A stretch of 64,000 bases of DNA from Ignelater luminosus (lineage: Eukaryota > Arthropoda > Insecta > Coleoptera > Elateridae): NCBI GenBank assembly GCA_011009095.1, contig VTPC01002485.1, positions 65,402 to 129,401 on the forward strand. The letters run 5' to 3'. Positions 10,242-22,813 of the stretch are shown here, one piece after another. Position 1 is the stretch's first letter, and each line of letters starts with the position of its first letter. The notes beneath the pieces are model-generated. The model was not told the DNA's origin, did not search any database, and was given only the letters and a program-made list of their open reading frames with translations. Both the position numbers and the translations under genes were made by a program.

Positions 10242-13200
10242 AAGTTGACTTAAATTTATTTTTAGAACATAAACATAACCTAGACGTGAGCGTGTACATT
10301 CAAGAGTTTTCCTGAAAGTGGGGGGATACTGTCTAGCTTGTTAATTCAGCGAGTGGGTGTTGTCACGAAATACTATAGACTGAATATATTTTTTTGTTCT
10401 AAATAGTACTCTATTGTTGCTGTTGCAACGATTTAAAAAGAGGTGAGTTTCTATTTAGTTAGTGGTTACCCCTGTTCCCCCACCAAACTTAGAATTGTTT
10501 TGTAAACAAAGGACGGGCGGCTTGAAAACTCTTTCTCTAGATTTTCATCATCAATTACTACTTTCGGCTAATAAAATAATGTAATAATTAAAGGTTAATG
10601 TTTATTTTAAAGTTTAAAAACCTTGGAATTGTTTTTTAATGTTATTTATTAATCGGTAATTATTAACGGCCTTTTTACTTTTTGAGGATCATCATTATCT
10701 TTACAGACTAATAAAATTAAAAACAATTTTGGTGTACAAAGGTCAATATGTTACAATATACAAAATTAATTGTTGATTCGGAGAAAGCTTATTTTATTAA
10801 CTTTACCTTATTCTTATCATTTGAATTCTACAAGGAGAATTTTACGATAACATGACACGTAATAGGGAAACTATTGATTTTATATTAAGGATTTTATGGA
10901 ATGTTTACGTTTGAAACGTTATAGTTATTATCGGATCAGCTGTTTATGAACTGGGTGGTGTGATGTAGAATTCTATGAATATTTGATAATGATAACAAAC
11001 ACAAAATTGATTTCTGTAGTATTTAGAATTAAATAATACTACATACACATTTCTAGAATTTATAACTACATTGCTGAATAATTTATAAAATAAACGCGCA
11101 ATTCTCAAGTTTGAGTTTGACATTGCTATAACAAGTAACTTCCAAGGTAAACGAACTGTACTTTATTTGTTCCATATTTAAAAATTGTACATTGTTCCAC
11201 AGGATATCGAACCAAAGGTGTTTTGTAAACTTGCAAATTAGACCAGCAGTGCAAAACAAACAGGAATTACGGGAAAGCGTGTTTCTAAAACATTTTTGTT
11301 TGTTTTTATCTTAGTTTTTATTTGTTTAAAGATACTTGTTTATAAAGATACGAAGTACAGTATAATGCGAAAAGTGAATGATCTTGTATATTCTGTATCT
11401 TAATATATTGTTTGTCATTATTGGTTCCATATTTAAACATATGTATTTATACATTCCAAAAATTGTTTTCAAGGACATAGATTGACCTTTGTTTGGACCC
11501 CTATGTATGAATATGGTACAATGATCTTTCAACAATAATAATTATCATTGTTAATGTACAAATCAGCAACCACAAAGACGTTCTCTGAAATATTCATCGC
11601 AAAGAGTTTTAAAGAGTTCTTTTGTTGCTAGATTTACACAAAAATTGTAATACTTTTTTAAAGCGTTGGGCGAAACTCATTTTTTCATAAGATCTCAAAG
11701 CAAAACTTTTATAAGCGATTGAGTAATGACGTGTCAAGTATAAGTACTTCTTCGCTATTCATTAATGTTACATTTTTGTCAACTTTTCTGATTTGTTAGA
11801 TGGACCTATTAATCAGATTAGAAAAAGAAGCTATTTTTGAAAAACAGGCCATCTGCAGTGGTCCATGTCAGATTTTGCCTTCCAACAGGTCACATGCAAT
11901 CACCTAACCTTTATCAGGTGACCTGCGGGATCCTACAGTCGAACTTTGTCCTCCTCCAAAACATTAGACATGCAAACCATGTTTGTCTGTTATGCATAAC
12001 AATCGTTGATTAAAAGCATCAAGCTCAATGATATCGAAATTTGATTAATTTTTGTTTGTGAATAATGCAGATAGTTTTGCTATGTTTTGGATTTCTGCTT
12101 TATCTTGTTTAGAAAACAAATTCCTCCCCGCCATTAAATTACAAATTTCATTTTTCAGATTTCTGATTATACATCTATAGCATTAAAACAAAAACTTTAT
12201 ATAATGAATTGTTAAGAAAACTAACAGGTGTAAATAGTGCAGTTCTCCTTAGTGCTTTACATAAAAGTTATGTCATTTAAACTACTGTGTTTCACTTATG
12301 GTTGGCATATAGACTAAGATGAAAAATGGACAGACAATTGATGCTGTTCAATGAAGCCAAAAGTTTAAGACTTATGAGAGTTTCAAAATGAAATTCAGAA
12401 AAGTAAATATAAGTAACTTTAATGCAAATTTATTATTTGATATAATAAAGTTCAGCTCTCTTAATGTTATTGCAGTTGTTTAGACAACTTAGCAAATATG
12501 GAAACGTATAAACTTGTTAGACTACAATCGAGATTAAAGATTGTAGACAGCAACTGGCAACCAAAGTTTGATTAGGGCCGATTGAAGCTTTTCAAATGTG
12601 TGTTATACAGGCCAACATAGAGCATTGGATTAAAAAGCTTTTAGCAAATGAGTTTCAGGCTTAAGTAAATATTTACTTTAGTTCTGTAAAATTGTTTTAG
12701 TTATTTATTATGATTTATATATCAGGTTTTTAAACAGAAAGCCAAAAGTTAATTCGAGAGTTATGCGCTACTTTAAGTGCAATTTACTGCTTTTAAAACG
12801 CTGTCACATCAGTTCTGAAAGTCGTAATTTCTCTCTTCAATTGATGCATTAACATATAACTATGATTTAATTATTCTTGATAACATTGGAATTAGGCATA
12901 AAGTCTAGCAACTTGACTTTTTACGCATTGCATAGCGAGCAATGTACCATGAATGGTCTTTATCATCAGGCAAAGGTAGTAGAACCTTGTGACTTTCGCT
13001 TCTATCTAGTTTATATGGTACCTATTTAACTAACGCAATGCTCAACCCACATACTACCTAAACTCGCTATTGTTATCCGCTGTCGAAACTTGTTGAGAAT
13101 ACCAGAGACTGCATTGGATTCTATTTTCCTTCACCCTTTGTATTGAAAAGGGGATATCTTTACCTGGATCAGCCTAGCTAGAATGATGATGCGGTCCAAA

Positions 13201-13709
13201 AAGGTTTGGCAAAGTTTTTGCAGAATTCTAAAAAACAGAGGCAGCTTGGGAAATTTCATTAGCCCAAAAAGTCAGATTGGTTCAAGACTTGTTTGTATAG
13301 GTTTGTCATATACAAAATACGAAATCCAAACGTGTTTCTTAAGTGGATAAAATGCACTTATAGTAATAAAATACTTCTGTAGTTGGAAAAGCCTAATCAG
13401 CCAGAAAAACCAGGTTGACCCCAAAGGCCGACTAAGTAACTTGGATATTAGCATGAAGATTCCAAAATATTTTAAAAGTAAACCTAACTTAAAAGGAGCA
13501 ACCTTTACAGGATTCTAATCAGTGGCTGTATCATCTTTATAAACTTATTTTCTCTATTAAACTATTATAATAGAATTATCAGTTTGAATAAAATTCAAAA
13601 TGATAATAACCGTAAATCAAGCGTAGCCCAAAGTTCTTTCATTTCTCTCCTCTACAAATTATCTTGTGAGTTGTGCAATGCGCCAAGTATTATTTGACTG
13701 CTATATTCA
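10242..13709. other. AT-rich stretch, possibly intronic
   Basis: No exon, RNA gene or transposon was identified. It contains a local nested hairpin near 11890-11930 (AGGTCAC with GTGACCT outside, TCACCT with AGGTGA inside). The rest is low-complexity AT-rich sequence. Confidence 0.4.
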
Positions 13710-13745
13710 GGTCTTAGGACCTATTGTGCTAGCCGTGATACAGTG

Positions 13746-14063
13746 ATGGCTGTCACAAATACATGGTTTAAACTACCTGAGCGCAGGTTATATACGTAGA
13801 CATCGCCAAAACACACGGAAGAGCATATAATTCGGAACCAAATAGATTACATTTTAATCAATAAAAGGTACAGAAATTCTATACTATCGGCCAAAACATA
13901 TCCAGGCGCTGATGCAGGACCTGATCATAACCCGGTTGTAACGGTATTAAAGATAAGATTAAAAAAGTTGAAAAAGAAATTCAGTAAACAAACCATAATC
14001 CGAAATCTATTAAAAGATAACGAGATAAACGCGAAAGTAGTAGAAGGTGGGAGAAATAAATAA
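13746..14063 (+). pseudogene. LINE endonuclease C-terminal fragment
   Basis: In one frame from 13746 the sequence reads NTWFKLPERRLYT, a stop (13797-13799), then RNQIDYILINKRYRNSI and GADAGPDHNPVV. The IDYIL and DHNPV blocks are the last conserved motifs of exonuclease-endonuclease-phosphatase domains in LINEs, and the His of the DHNPV block is catalytic. A lysine-rich linker follows and the frame stops at 14061-14063. Only one stop interrupts about 105 codons. The N-terminal half of the domain was not found upstream. Confidence 0.8.
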
Positions 14064-14349
14064 CCAAAATCAACAAGACCAACAAGAAAATGTTGGAATA
14101 GATCAGAAATGGGAAAAAATTAAAATTACAATAATGCAGGTAGCAACTGACAAATTGAATACCACGCAAAGAGAAAAGAAACAAAACTGAATGATTACTG
14201 AGATACTTAAACTTATGGAAGAACGTCGTGAAAATAAGAATCGGAATCAAGTAAAATATAAATAGCTGAACAAGAGTTGCATTGTATGGCGTAAACGTTT
14301 TGTTGCAGAGGTGTTTAGACATGAATATGAATGTATGTATGTGCCTGGT

Positions 14350-14576
14350 CACAGTATAGAAACCTTACGGAATCAGTAATTTAACTAACTGTCGGCGTCT
14401 TTGATGTTTGTGTCCAAACTTTTTACAGTACACTGTCACCAATCGCTAGTTTTTGCAAAATTTAACAGAACAGTTGTACACACTTTTTACTGAATTTTGT
14501 TCAGTACGCGTCGAAAAATACCTAATAGAATTCTTATCCCAGTGAACCTACTGATTCCGTAAATTTTTATACTGTG
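14350..14576 (+). mobile_element. MITE copy A (227 bp)
   Basis: The ends are near-perfect inverted repeats: CACAGTATAGAAACCTTACG with GGAATCAGTA at the left, and TACTGATTCCGTAAA..ACTGTG at the right. A second copy lies in the opposite orientation at 61717-61984. Flanking 7-mers are GCCTGGT and GCTTAGT, five of seven identical, consistent with an aged target duplication. No coding capacity. It sits inside a LINE reading frame, so it is younger than that insertion. Confidence 0.85.
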
Positions 14577-14841
14577 GCTTAGTGGACTATACAAAAGCTT
14601 TCGATAGAGGCCAACATCAACGTTTAATTGAAATACTTATGCGCGGGGAAAAATACCATCTACTGCAGTTGATTATACAGGGGAAGGTAGCAGGGAAGAC
14701 GGAGAACATCATGGTTAAAGAACCTACGCGATTGGTATCATTGCTCTTCTGTAGAACTATTTAGAGCTGAAGTGTCGAAAATAAGAATTGCTCTTATGAT
14801 CGCCAACCTCCGATAGGAGAAGGCACCCAAAGAAGAAGAAG
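14577..14841 (+). pseudogene. LINE RT fragment fused to C-terminal domain
   Basis: Right after the MITE the frame reads VDYTKAFDRGQHQRLIEIL, the first catalytic-Asp block of reverse transcriptase, and then jumps to GEKYHLLQLIIQGK. This last phrase is from the far C-terminus. A shifted frame from about 14716 reads NLRDWYHCSSVELFRAEVSK and ends with a stop near 14811. About the whole catalytic core between them is missing. Confidence 0.8.
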
Positions 14842-16855
14842 TGATACAATGCAATATGACATGGTTATCACCTGAATTCAGTCTTTTGTTTTATTATTTA
14901 TAGGCACAAATATTCTGTATATTTTGAGCCCTTTTTACATAGACTCATTAAATCTGGAAGTGTTGACGTCTTATTAGATCACTGACATGCACATTGATTA
15001 GTTCCAGATGCGCTTGTTCTGGGAATTTTGGGTAATTCGTAGAGTTTGCACAAACAAACGATAGTAGTTGATTAAAGTGTAACACTTGAGTTTAACAGCT
15101 TCAGGTAGGAAGATTAATCGGAATAGGTCAAAAGCTATTGATAGACGAGTACGCTTTATTTTGAATGATTAAAATTTAGTGTTCTAAATTATTTTATAGA
15201 TTGCATTAATCGTCATTACTCTCCCGATAAGTTCATACCAAGGACGAAACGATCATCTGGAAATACGATGGTCAATGCTTGCACAATTGTCATGTTCTTG
15301 AAGAAGACAATATTTATGTAATAAACAAATTTAGTAAATGCCAGAGGATTCCAAACTGGAGTAAGACAAATCATAACCGTATTTTGCATGAAATTCTCAG
15401 TTTTAACGACTGTAGCAAAAATAACCAATCAAAATATAAATATTGCAGCTGTGGGTTTCTTGACTGATCACTCAGTTGATCTGATAGATCTTAAATTAAG
15501 TACTTATTATACCTATAAGAAATTTAGAAAGGAAGGAACTTATAATTATAATAATAAGTATGTTTGGATTATAAAAAAGGTTACTAGCATGAATAGCAAA
15601 AATAAGTAAAAAAAATCGATATTGATAGCAAACAAATAATACAAAGAGATTACGATTTCCTTTTGCAATCTCTTGTCAGTGTGTAATAATATGTTATTAA
15701 TTATTTGACTTACCAAATAATGAAACTTATTATTAAAAGAAACGTTTCATTGCTGAAATATGCATAGTGCATGGTATAACGATCTGGCAATCTCTCTGGT
15801 GATGAAACATCGATTGTTACTGCTAAACGGATATAAATAAATAATATGACGCATTGATGTAAGTATAAATTTATATAAAAGAAATTCTTTGAAGGTGGGT
15901 ATATAAACAAAAATTAAAAACTCATAAAAAGGAATGATACATAAACGTATTCTTTGTTCTTAGTGTTTACGTAGAATGCCTATTTATAAGTGATAAAAAT
16001 GATAAAGACCGAACAAAAATACTTTACTAACAATAAGACTTTTATTTTTAAAGATACTCAAGATCTGTTTATTAAAAATCTTTTGTAGGCTAATCTCACA
16101 TTTCTTAACAATTGTCACCTTTGTTTATCTTCTTTTAACAATAAAAGACTACTTCGTAAGGGGTACGTTGCACTATAAACATCTTATTGTTTATAAATAA
16201 ACAGAACATTTTATTATAGGGTGCTTTGATACATTTAAAACAGTCAAACATCTATTGTTTTTTTTAAGAAGATGATATTTGGATTTGTTTTGGTAATCTT
16301 GGCTACTGCTATGATGAATGATGATTTACTATATCTCATGTTTGTTTGCATTCGTATTAAACTACCTACTATTAAACAATATCCTCATATGAGAATAACA
16401 AAAAAAAACAAATAAAAAAGATAAGATCGAAGACAAAAGATTGTAAGAAACAACTTTACGTTCTTGTTTTTACATTTTTTGAAAAATGTGATGTTATTTT
16501 CGGAAATCTAAACTTAAAGAGCTAATGTTGTTTCGGGCCTGGTCACTTTTATATAAAAAATCATTTATTCAGTGCTGGATTGATTGATTAACATTAAAAG
16601 TTATAAAAAGCAATGATGCCCTCTTGTAAAAATTGAATCTTAATTTGTCGACGTCATAAATAATATAAACATTGCTGATCAATCACAAATTTCAAATAAA
16701 CTAAGAATATGTTTTTGAATACCCCTCTAAATCCCCAAGAATGTTTTTAAAATTCTAACGACTTCGTGACTCTCCATTTCCGAAATTAAGATCCATAGGC
16801 ATCAGCTTGCCACGACACCCTAAAATTGCAAAATGCGGAATTAAAATAATGGAAA
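14842..16855. other. Unassigned AT-rich stretch
   Basis: No gene or element was recognised. Short open frames on both strands (for example at 15279-15609) show no known motif. Base composition is that of the AT-rich background. Confidence 0.4.
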
Positions 16856-16857
16856 TA

Positions 16858-18007
16858 TGGGTGCCAACTAAAAATCCGGAATTTCTTTTTTTTGGCCATT
16901 TTTTATTATTTAAAAAGTACATTGCAATAATTATCGTAAATAACAATGGATTTAATGCAGAAGTACATAGTCTGTTCCGTAATCCGCCGCTTGTCGTACT
17001 TTGGTACACACTTCTCAAAGTAAGTAGACTGGAATTGGAGGAGTTTGTTTTTGATTCGAGCTGTTAATTCCTCCATTGTTCTTGCTTCACAGCCACCTTG
17101 CTTTAGTTGGTACCAAAGGCGTTCAATTGGTCTCAATTGATGAACATTGCCTACACTCTCAGTGCGTGGAATAATGTTAATATGGTACTTCTGACATATG
17201 CCTACAGTGCTGTGTGCCTAGTGTGCCGTCGTCATGTCTGCCCAGAAGATATAAATTTCATCATTGTGATGTTTTCGTATAAGCGGTACAAGTCTTTTAC
17301 GGATGCATTCTTCTGAATGTACTTTTTGATCGACACTGAGTCCTGAAGGGTAATAAAGGGAATAGATCGTCCTTTGCTACTTATCGCCAGCCAAACCAAA
17401 CCCTTCTTGGTCTTTTACAAATTACTTCAGAATCGACTTTAACACATTCTATATAGAAGTAACCATTATTTCCGGCAATATCAATTCCGCCAATGTGAAG
17501 TAGTACTCATCGTTCATTACCACAAATGTTTGATTTGACGGCTTAGCAACAAATCTTTTTGACTTTTTAGTTGCGTTTCACTGCACGTCGGAGCTGCTAT
17601 TTTCTGTTTCATAACAAGTTTCTCCTTCTTTAATATTTTCCTTAAATGTTCGTGGCTTATCTTGAATTTTCTTCCTAACTTTTGATATGATTGTCCCATC
17701 TTTCCAACTGCTAGTTAGACAAGCTGTTTTCTCTTTCTCTCTGGCATTTTCTTTGCGATCTTTTCACCTTCTTCCACTCGATTCAGCGTTTTTCCAATTT
17801 CCATACGTTTGATAATGTCATATACGGTACTTTGCGGAACTCCCATCTTTTTTAAATGATTTACAGTGTAGGCTTTACCATGCTTCCGATGTTTTGCATA
17901 AAACTCGCCAACGAGCTTTCTGCATAAACGTAAATCAAAATTGACACTCTTTTTTTAAAGACTGGGTAGAAATATGTGACACAAATTTTCCGGATTTTAA
18001 GTTGACA
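16858..18007 (-). mobile_element. mariner-like transposon relic
   Basis: The left end reads TGGGTGCCAACTAAAAATCC and the reverse complement of the right end reads TGTCAACTTAAAATCCGGAA. Both carry the AAATCCGGA core, and TA flanks both ends (16856-16857 and 18008-18009). The size of 1150 bp is near that of a complete mariner. It encodes a transposase on the minus strand with several stops. Confidence 0.8.
16950..17940 (-). pseudogene. mariner-like transposase, many stops
   Basis: Reading the minus strand from 17940: the N-terminal DNA-binding part contains TVNHLKKMGVPQSTVYDIIK, a typical helix-turn-helix, followed by a second one containing YQKLGRKFKISHEHLRKILK (near 17670). The first catalytic block reads VMNDEYYF (near 17510). 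The second reads IFWADMTTAH (near 17245). The last reads QLRPIERLWYQLKQ (near 17120). Stops interrupt it at least four times between 17460 and 17230. The IFW.D and QLRPIE wording resembles the rosa/DD41D-like group within Tc1/mariner; that subgroup call is tentative. Confidence 0.8.
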
Positions 18008-18009
18008 TA

Positions 18010-20328
18010 GCCACATTACCTACCACTGGTTTTTGAGTTAGAGATACGACTAACAAGCCTACCTTGCCCCATAAATTTTAGTACATGCAGCTACGATGAG
18101 CTAACAGGAATGAGAGCAGGCTACAACGACTTGGACCAAACCCAAAATTGTGCACATAAATTCAGCAGTTATTCTTAATAATTAATTTTCATCTTTTTGG
18201 CATGGATTACACCAGTTTTCCTAACGCCACGATATCAAGCTTGAACTAGAAATTCGATTAATTCCGTCCTTTTTGTGGATTTCTTTTCAGATGCGATGCT
18301 TGCTGTTTTTTACCATACGGTTTCTATTGAACTGAGAGCAGGACGTTGCGCTGATCAGTTCATTCTGTTGCTTTTATTGATGGTCGTTTAGGATTGAATT
18401 ATTTTTGTCCTATGGCAAAGTGACAAACAAAATCTTATCCAAACAAGTCTTTCGTAATAGGCAAATCTTATTTTGCAGTACTTCAAGGTACTTTGTGACA
18501 TACGCCTTGAGCAGACATACAACTCCATACAATGACAGCGATTGCATGCTGAATAATTGTAGAGAGTACACATTTTAGTGAATATTTTTCTTCGGGAAAT
18601 TCGGGAAATGTTGGTATTAAAAGGAATACATACTGACATTAGTAGCTTCTCATCGTAACTTACTTGATTCAGTAGAATTAAAACTTCTATCGGACAGGTT
18701 TGTTCTTCTTAGGACAGCATCATCTCAAAATGAGATTTTCCTTGGTAGCCTACTGCGTGGTTTGCTATTAATTAATTGCCAGATAATTAAAAATAGGGTA
18801 AATAAGCGAAAAATATGTATCTTTGAAAACGTTCCTATCAGTGGAAATAAAGATTCTTTTCAAAGCAGATCCCAACAGTTTTGTTTTGTTGTTCTAAAAC
18901 GATTTCTTTGGATCTCTTGTTTACTTATTATAATTTATTCCAGTTTTGATTAATTTTCATTCTCGCTGTGGTTTTCAAGCGTTTGCTGTGATGTGGAAAC
19001 GTTTTTCAATCTTCCACTTGGTGTGTTTTCACTTTGTTATATTAATACTTTAGTAATATTCTTTTGCTACATCATACCATTTATTCTTCGAGTTAAACAC
19101 CATTTTTCCATCTTCTTTTTTCTCGCACTTATTTAAATATAAAACAAATTTACACAGCTCGTTGCCTTGACGTAGCTTGTTTACAATAAAATTCTTTTAA
19201 CTGCAGTCTTTTGTAATGTACATATTTTTTAGTAATCAATAGCGAATTTGCCTTTAGCATTATTTGTACATAGTGGCGCCCTCGCAGCATTAAGCGTTTT
19301 ATTAATATTTATTAAATGTTCAGAGGCACCCCATAAAATGATGTTTGACCCTTCACCCGGTATTTCTCAAAAGACTTGATGATGAGATCCCCTCTTGCTC
19401 CCCCTTTTTAACCCGCTGAAAAAGCAGGATACGCCCAAAGACTTTTTGTTGGAGATAAGTTGTGAATGTGTTGATGTTTATTCTACTATGTGTGTGTTCT
19501 TTGTAATTGGAAATACTTGGATGATTTTTTGTCTAGGTTTGTTGTTTGTTATCCCCTTTTTTTGTTGCTGTTTGTTCGCCATATGTGAATTGACATTAAC
19601 TAACTGTTCTTATATGATTTTTATGAATGTTGTATTATGTATTAATTTTAATATCAATTAAAAATTAATTTAGAAATTATTATTTCATTTTAATTAAATG
19701 CATGAGAGGTTATTAAACGTAAGGAATTAATATATTTATATTTAATTAAAACTTTAGATTTAAGGTTACGAAGGAGTTAATATTAAATTAAAAAAGAAAT
19801 ATTTGTTTTGTTTAGTTGTTTATGAACGATAAAACTCAAGAACATGAACTGATTTTACTAAACTTTTAAACTCAAACGCGAAACAAAAAGGTGTTATTGT
19901 TTCAGGTAGGTTTTTACTACTTCGGAAAATTTATTAATTTTTATTTTTATAATTATAATCTCTTTGTTAGAACAATAGTAAATTTCCTAATTTCCGATTT
20001 ATCGTCTTTTGACTTTTTTAATGGTTTCGAAATGATCTGAGAGAACTTGGATACAAAAGATGTTAAATCTTCCATTAATTTACGCCCTTTTACTTTAAAT
20101 TTATTTTCTTAAACTGCACTGGATGATCCGACTTCTTATTGTACAGTTTTGAATGTTTTTAAGTAGACGAGTCTAAAATATGAAATGTGTTAAAGGTCAT
20201 GTCTGTAGCCCTTAGGTTATACTTCAGCTACTTAACGACTGCCATTAAAATTTCTCCAAAGGCATCAGATGTGAAGGTATCAACATATTGAAGAAGGCTA
20301 AAATTAGACGCTGAAGCTTTCCTTTCAT
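18010..20328. other. Unassigned stretch
   Basis: No gene, RNA or element ends were recognised. An open frame at 19395-19661 encodes a hydrophobic Cys-rich peptide without known similarity, probably by chance in T-rich DNA. Confidence 0.35.
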
Positions 20329-20352
20329 TCATTGTTTATGTATAAACAATGA
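20329..20352. repeat. 24-bp palindrome
   Basis: TCATTGTTTAT and ATAAACAATGA are perfect complements around the dinucleotide GT. It would fold into an 11-bp hairpin. A related 9-bp stem (CATTGTTTG with CAAACAATG) occurs at 42300-42320. Confidence 0.6.
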
Positions 20353-21409
20353 TTTTTCTCCAAACTGCATATTTTACTAAAATACTAATTTCAAATTGAA
20401 CTGCAAACTTATTGTGATCCGTCGACAGTTCATAGATTTAAACAAAGGTCACGAGAGGCATGATAACCTCCTATGAGATGATTATTAACTAGACATTCCT
20501 TGAACGTTAATAAAAACAAAAACAAAAAAATATGCAGTAAAGAGACTTGTTATGAACTTGTGCTTATGTCAGCTATGTCATTCAACTCGACTACAAAAAC
20601 GTCTAGTGACAATAAGGAGGGGAAAGTAAAGCAAACATTGGAATAAATGCAAAAAGGTCTAATCAGTAACTTGACTGTGCTGTAGGGTGGTCCAAATCGG
20701 GAAAGGTTTTAATCTGATTGTTCGATCTACTTGAATTGATTTCTTTCAACTTTCGATTACTGATAAGACCATGAAAGGACGAATTCAAGAATGGGTTTGG
20801 TGATCTATTCGACATTGCAAGTGCCTCTGCCTTAAAAGATGAACCATGAGTCATGGATCAGTAACTATTTACGAGTAGTCTACAATAAGTTATTTAGCAC
20901 GCCGCCGGCGCTGTGCTTGCTGGTCAGCTTATGTGTACTGCATTTTTTAATTCGGTCATTTTATGCCCATATTTATAGTCAGTATGGTTTAACGTGAATG
21001 CTCAACGTTTAAGCTAAACTCAAGTCTTTTATTTCTTTACCTTCTGCCTGAACACGTGACTAGGTCAAATTTTCAAGTTAAGTTTCAGCTATGAAATATT
21101 AAAGCACATTTGAGTAGAACTCAAATTGGGACTTGGATCAAGTACTGTCTCTGAATACGAGCATTATCGGTTTATTTATCTATTATTCTATTATCGATGC
21201 ATTATGCAGTTAGGTTTCAATGTGAATAATACAAAAGAAAAAGCAGCAAGGTCTGAAGCTGTATTTGGAACGCTAGAAAAAGTCGAAATCATCTATGATG
21301 ACGAGCATATATATAACGGAACAGATAGTGAAGATAAAGGTTGTCATGAGCAACCCACCAAGCAGTTAAAAGGAAGTAGACAGCAAGCGTGGTTTTTGCT
21401 TTGAACACG
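20353..21409. other. Unassigned stretch with a short acidic open frame
   Basis: An open frame at 21126-21404 (plus) encodes a peptide with an acidic middle (YDDEHIYNGTDSEDKG) but no recognised domain and no convincing splice sites. No other feature was seen. Confidence 0.3.
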
Positions 21410-22110
21410 GGCAGGCTGACTGATGAGAAAGCAGAAAACATTCCGTATGGGTTTTTCGATGTTGCTTCCCAATCGAAGACCGGAGGTCATTTTAAGCAAT
21501 ACTAGTGCTTCTTCAGCTAAACAAATCGTTTGGTATTGTTTGTACAGCGGCCGTTGCAGTGTTCTGCTATGGGACGCTCTTTAACACTTGCAGTAGTTTT
21601 CAATCCTCGACAAATCATTTGTGCTGTAGGTAGGTGTTTCCGGCGTCGGGCATGGTTTGGTGTTGAAGCAGCGACGGCTGGTGGGTACGTTTTGGATGGC
21701 TTTTTCGCACTCCAATCATGATGTACTACTGGCTGGCAACTCCAGAAATGACAGCTACGCGGCTGATCAAAGTGTGTAACTGTGATGTGACACGCGGGGT
21801 GCAGCATCCATGACAGAACGATACATATCAAAGTGATAATATGCATATGGAGAAGACAGTTATTGATACATACTTACTCAAGTAACGGTGCATTGTCAGA
21901 TGCAAATGATTATTTCCAGGGCCATATCTCCACTCTACACGCTGTGGAGGTCGAGTCTAATAGCGGCTAGTGGGAAGCATATACTCCACGCCGCCGATAG
22001 TTCCGTCCCTTCCCAGAACAGACATGTATCGAGCAGCGCTGTAGTGGGAGGATTTACTATACCGGAGTACCTATGACCCTCAACGTAGAGTGACCCAGGT
22101 TACAACGTGA
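21410..22110. other. GC-elevated unassigned segment
   Basis: Base composition is clearly richer in G and C than the flanks. There are open frames on both strands (21517-21846 minus, 21530-21721 and 21888-22076 plus), but none contains a recognised motif. It could be the coding relic of an unrecognised retroelement or a decayed gene. Confidence covers the composition contrast only. Confidence 0.4.
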
Positions 22111-22721
22111 AGGAGGTCGACAATCAATGACCCCAAAAATCGACGAAACAATTGGAGATAATTTTTAATTCGTTATTCGTTTTATTTGTTATACGTCGGC
22201 AAAAAAGATTATTCGTTATTGTTTATTGTATAAAAATAGAAATTTTACGTACTTTCTTAATGTAAATACATAAATATAAAATTGGTAAGGTTGTGATTAT
22301 TTAATTTATTCCTAATAAGTTTTATCAGAAAATGCTTTGTAGATTGTCCAGACATATGTATTCTTCAGTCTATGGTACTTTAACTAAATAATATACTTAT
22401 ATGAAACTTATAAACAAATTTATATCCTATTGAAATTGATATTTTTGGAAAATACGCATTTTGCAATAGAATGTTGTTTGTCTTAACCTTATCATATAGA
22501 ATTTAACTAGTGGCCAAATACTGTTTTTTGCCGACATGCAGGATGACTATTTTAAGTGACTCACTCAAAATTATTTTTAAACATACTTTAGACAATAAAT
22601 GTAGCTTGGAAGAAGAACTATCTATACAGGATGTTTTGAAAACGAGTGCAAGTATTTGGCAGGTGCAGTTCTTGACAAAGGCTAATCCTATTATTCCCTA
22701 TTAATTTTTTCCCTAGCGTGG

Positions 22722-22806
22722 GAGGTTAGTTGGGTGACGGAGCGGCCACTATATCTGACATTTTTATCTCAGTCTGCACTTATTTGCATCCATTTTCGTG
22801 AAACTT
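22722..22806 (+). repeat. Sequence module copy 1
   Basis: The first of three divergent copies of a module whose head reads TTGGGTGACGGAGCGGCCAC here. The downstream part loosely follows the same pattern as the other copies. Copies 2 and 3 are at 23514 and 23600. Confidence 0.5.
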
Positions 22807-22813
22807 CTACTAA

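Larger units (their letters stand above)
13710..14841 (+). mobile_element. LINE relic with internal deletion, interrupted by a MITE
   Basis: The left part (13710-14349) codes for the end of an AP-type endonuclease, and the right part (14577-14813) joins an RT block directly to the C-terminus. The missing RT core shows a large internal deletion. A MITE at 14350-14576 is inserted within the phrase VDYTKAFDR, leaving a degenerate 7-bp duplication. It ends in an AAGAAG tail around 14830-14841. The wording belongs to the LINE group whose endonuclease is often annotated in animal genomes as craniofacial development protein 2-like; I infer an RTE- or L1-like clade. Confidence 0.8.

Noticed and set aside
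19395..19661. Membrane-protein-like open frame
   Set aside because: The hydrophobic character follows from T-rich DNA; no signal peptide context, conservation cue or splice sites.
21517..21846. Minus-strand frame of 109 codons as a gene
   Set aside because: GC-rich segments give long frames by chance on both strands here, and no motif or splice context supports either strand.
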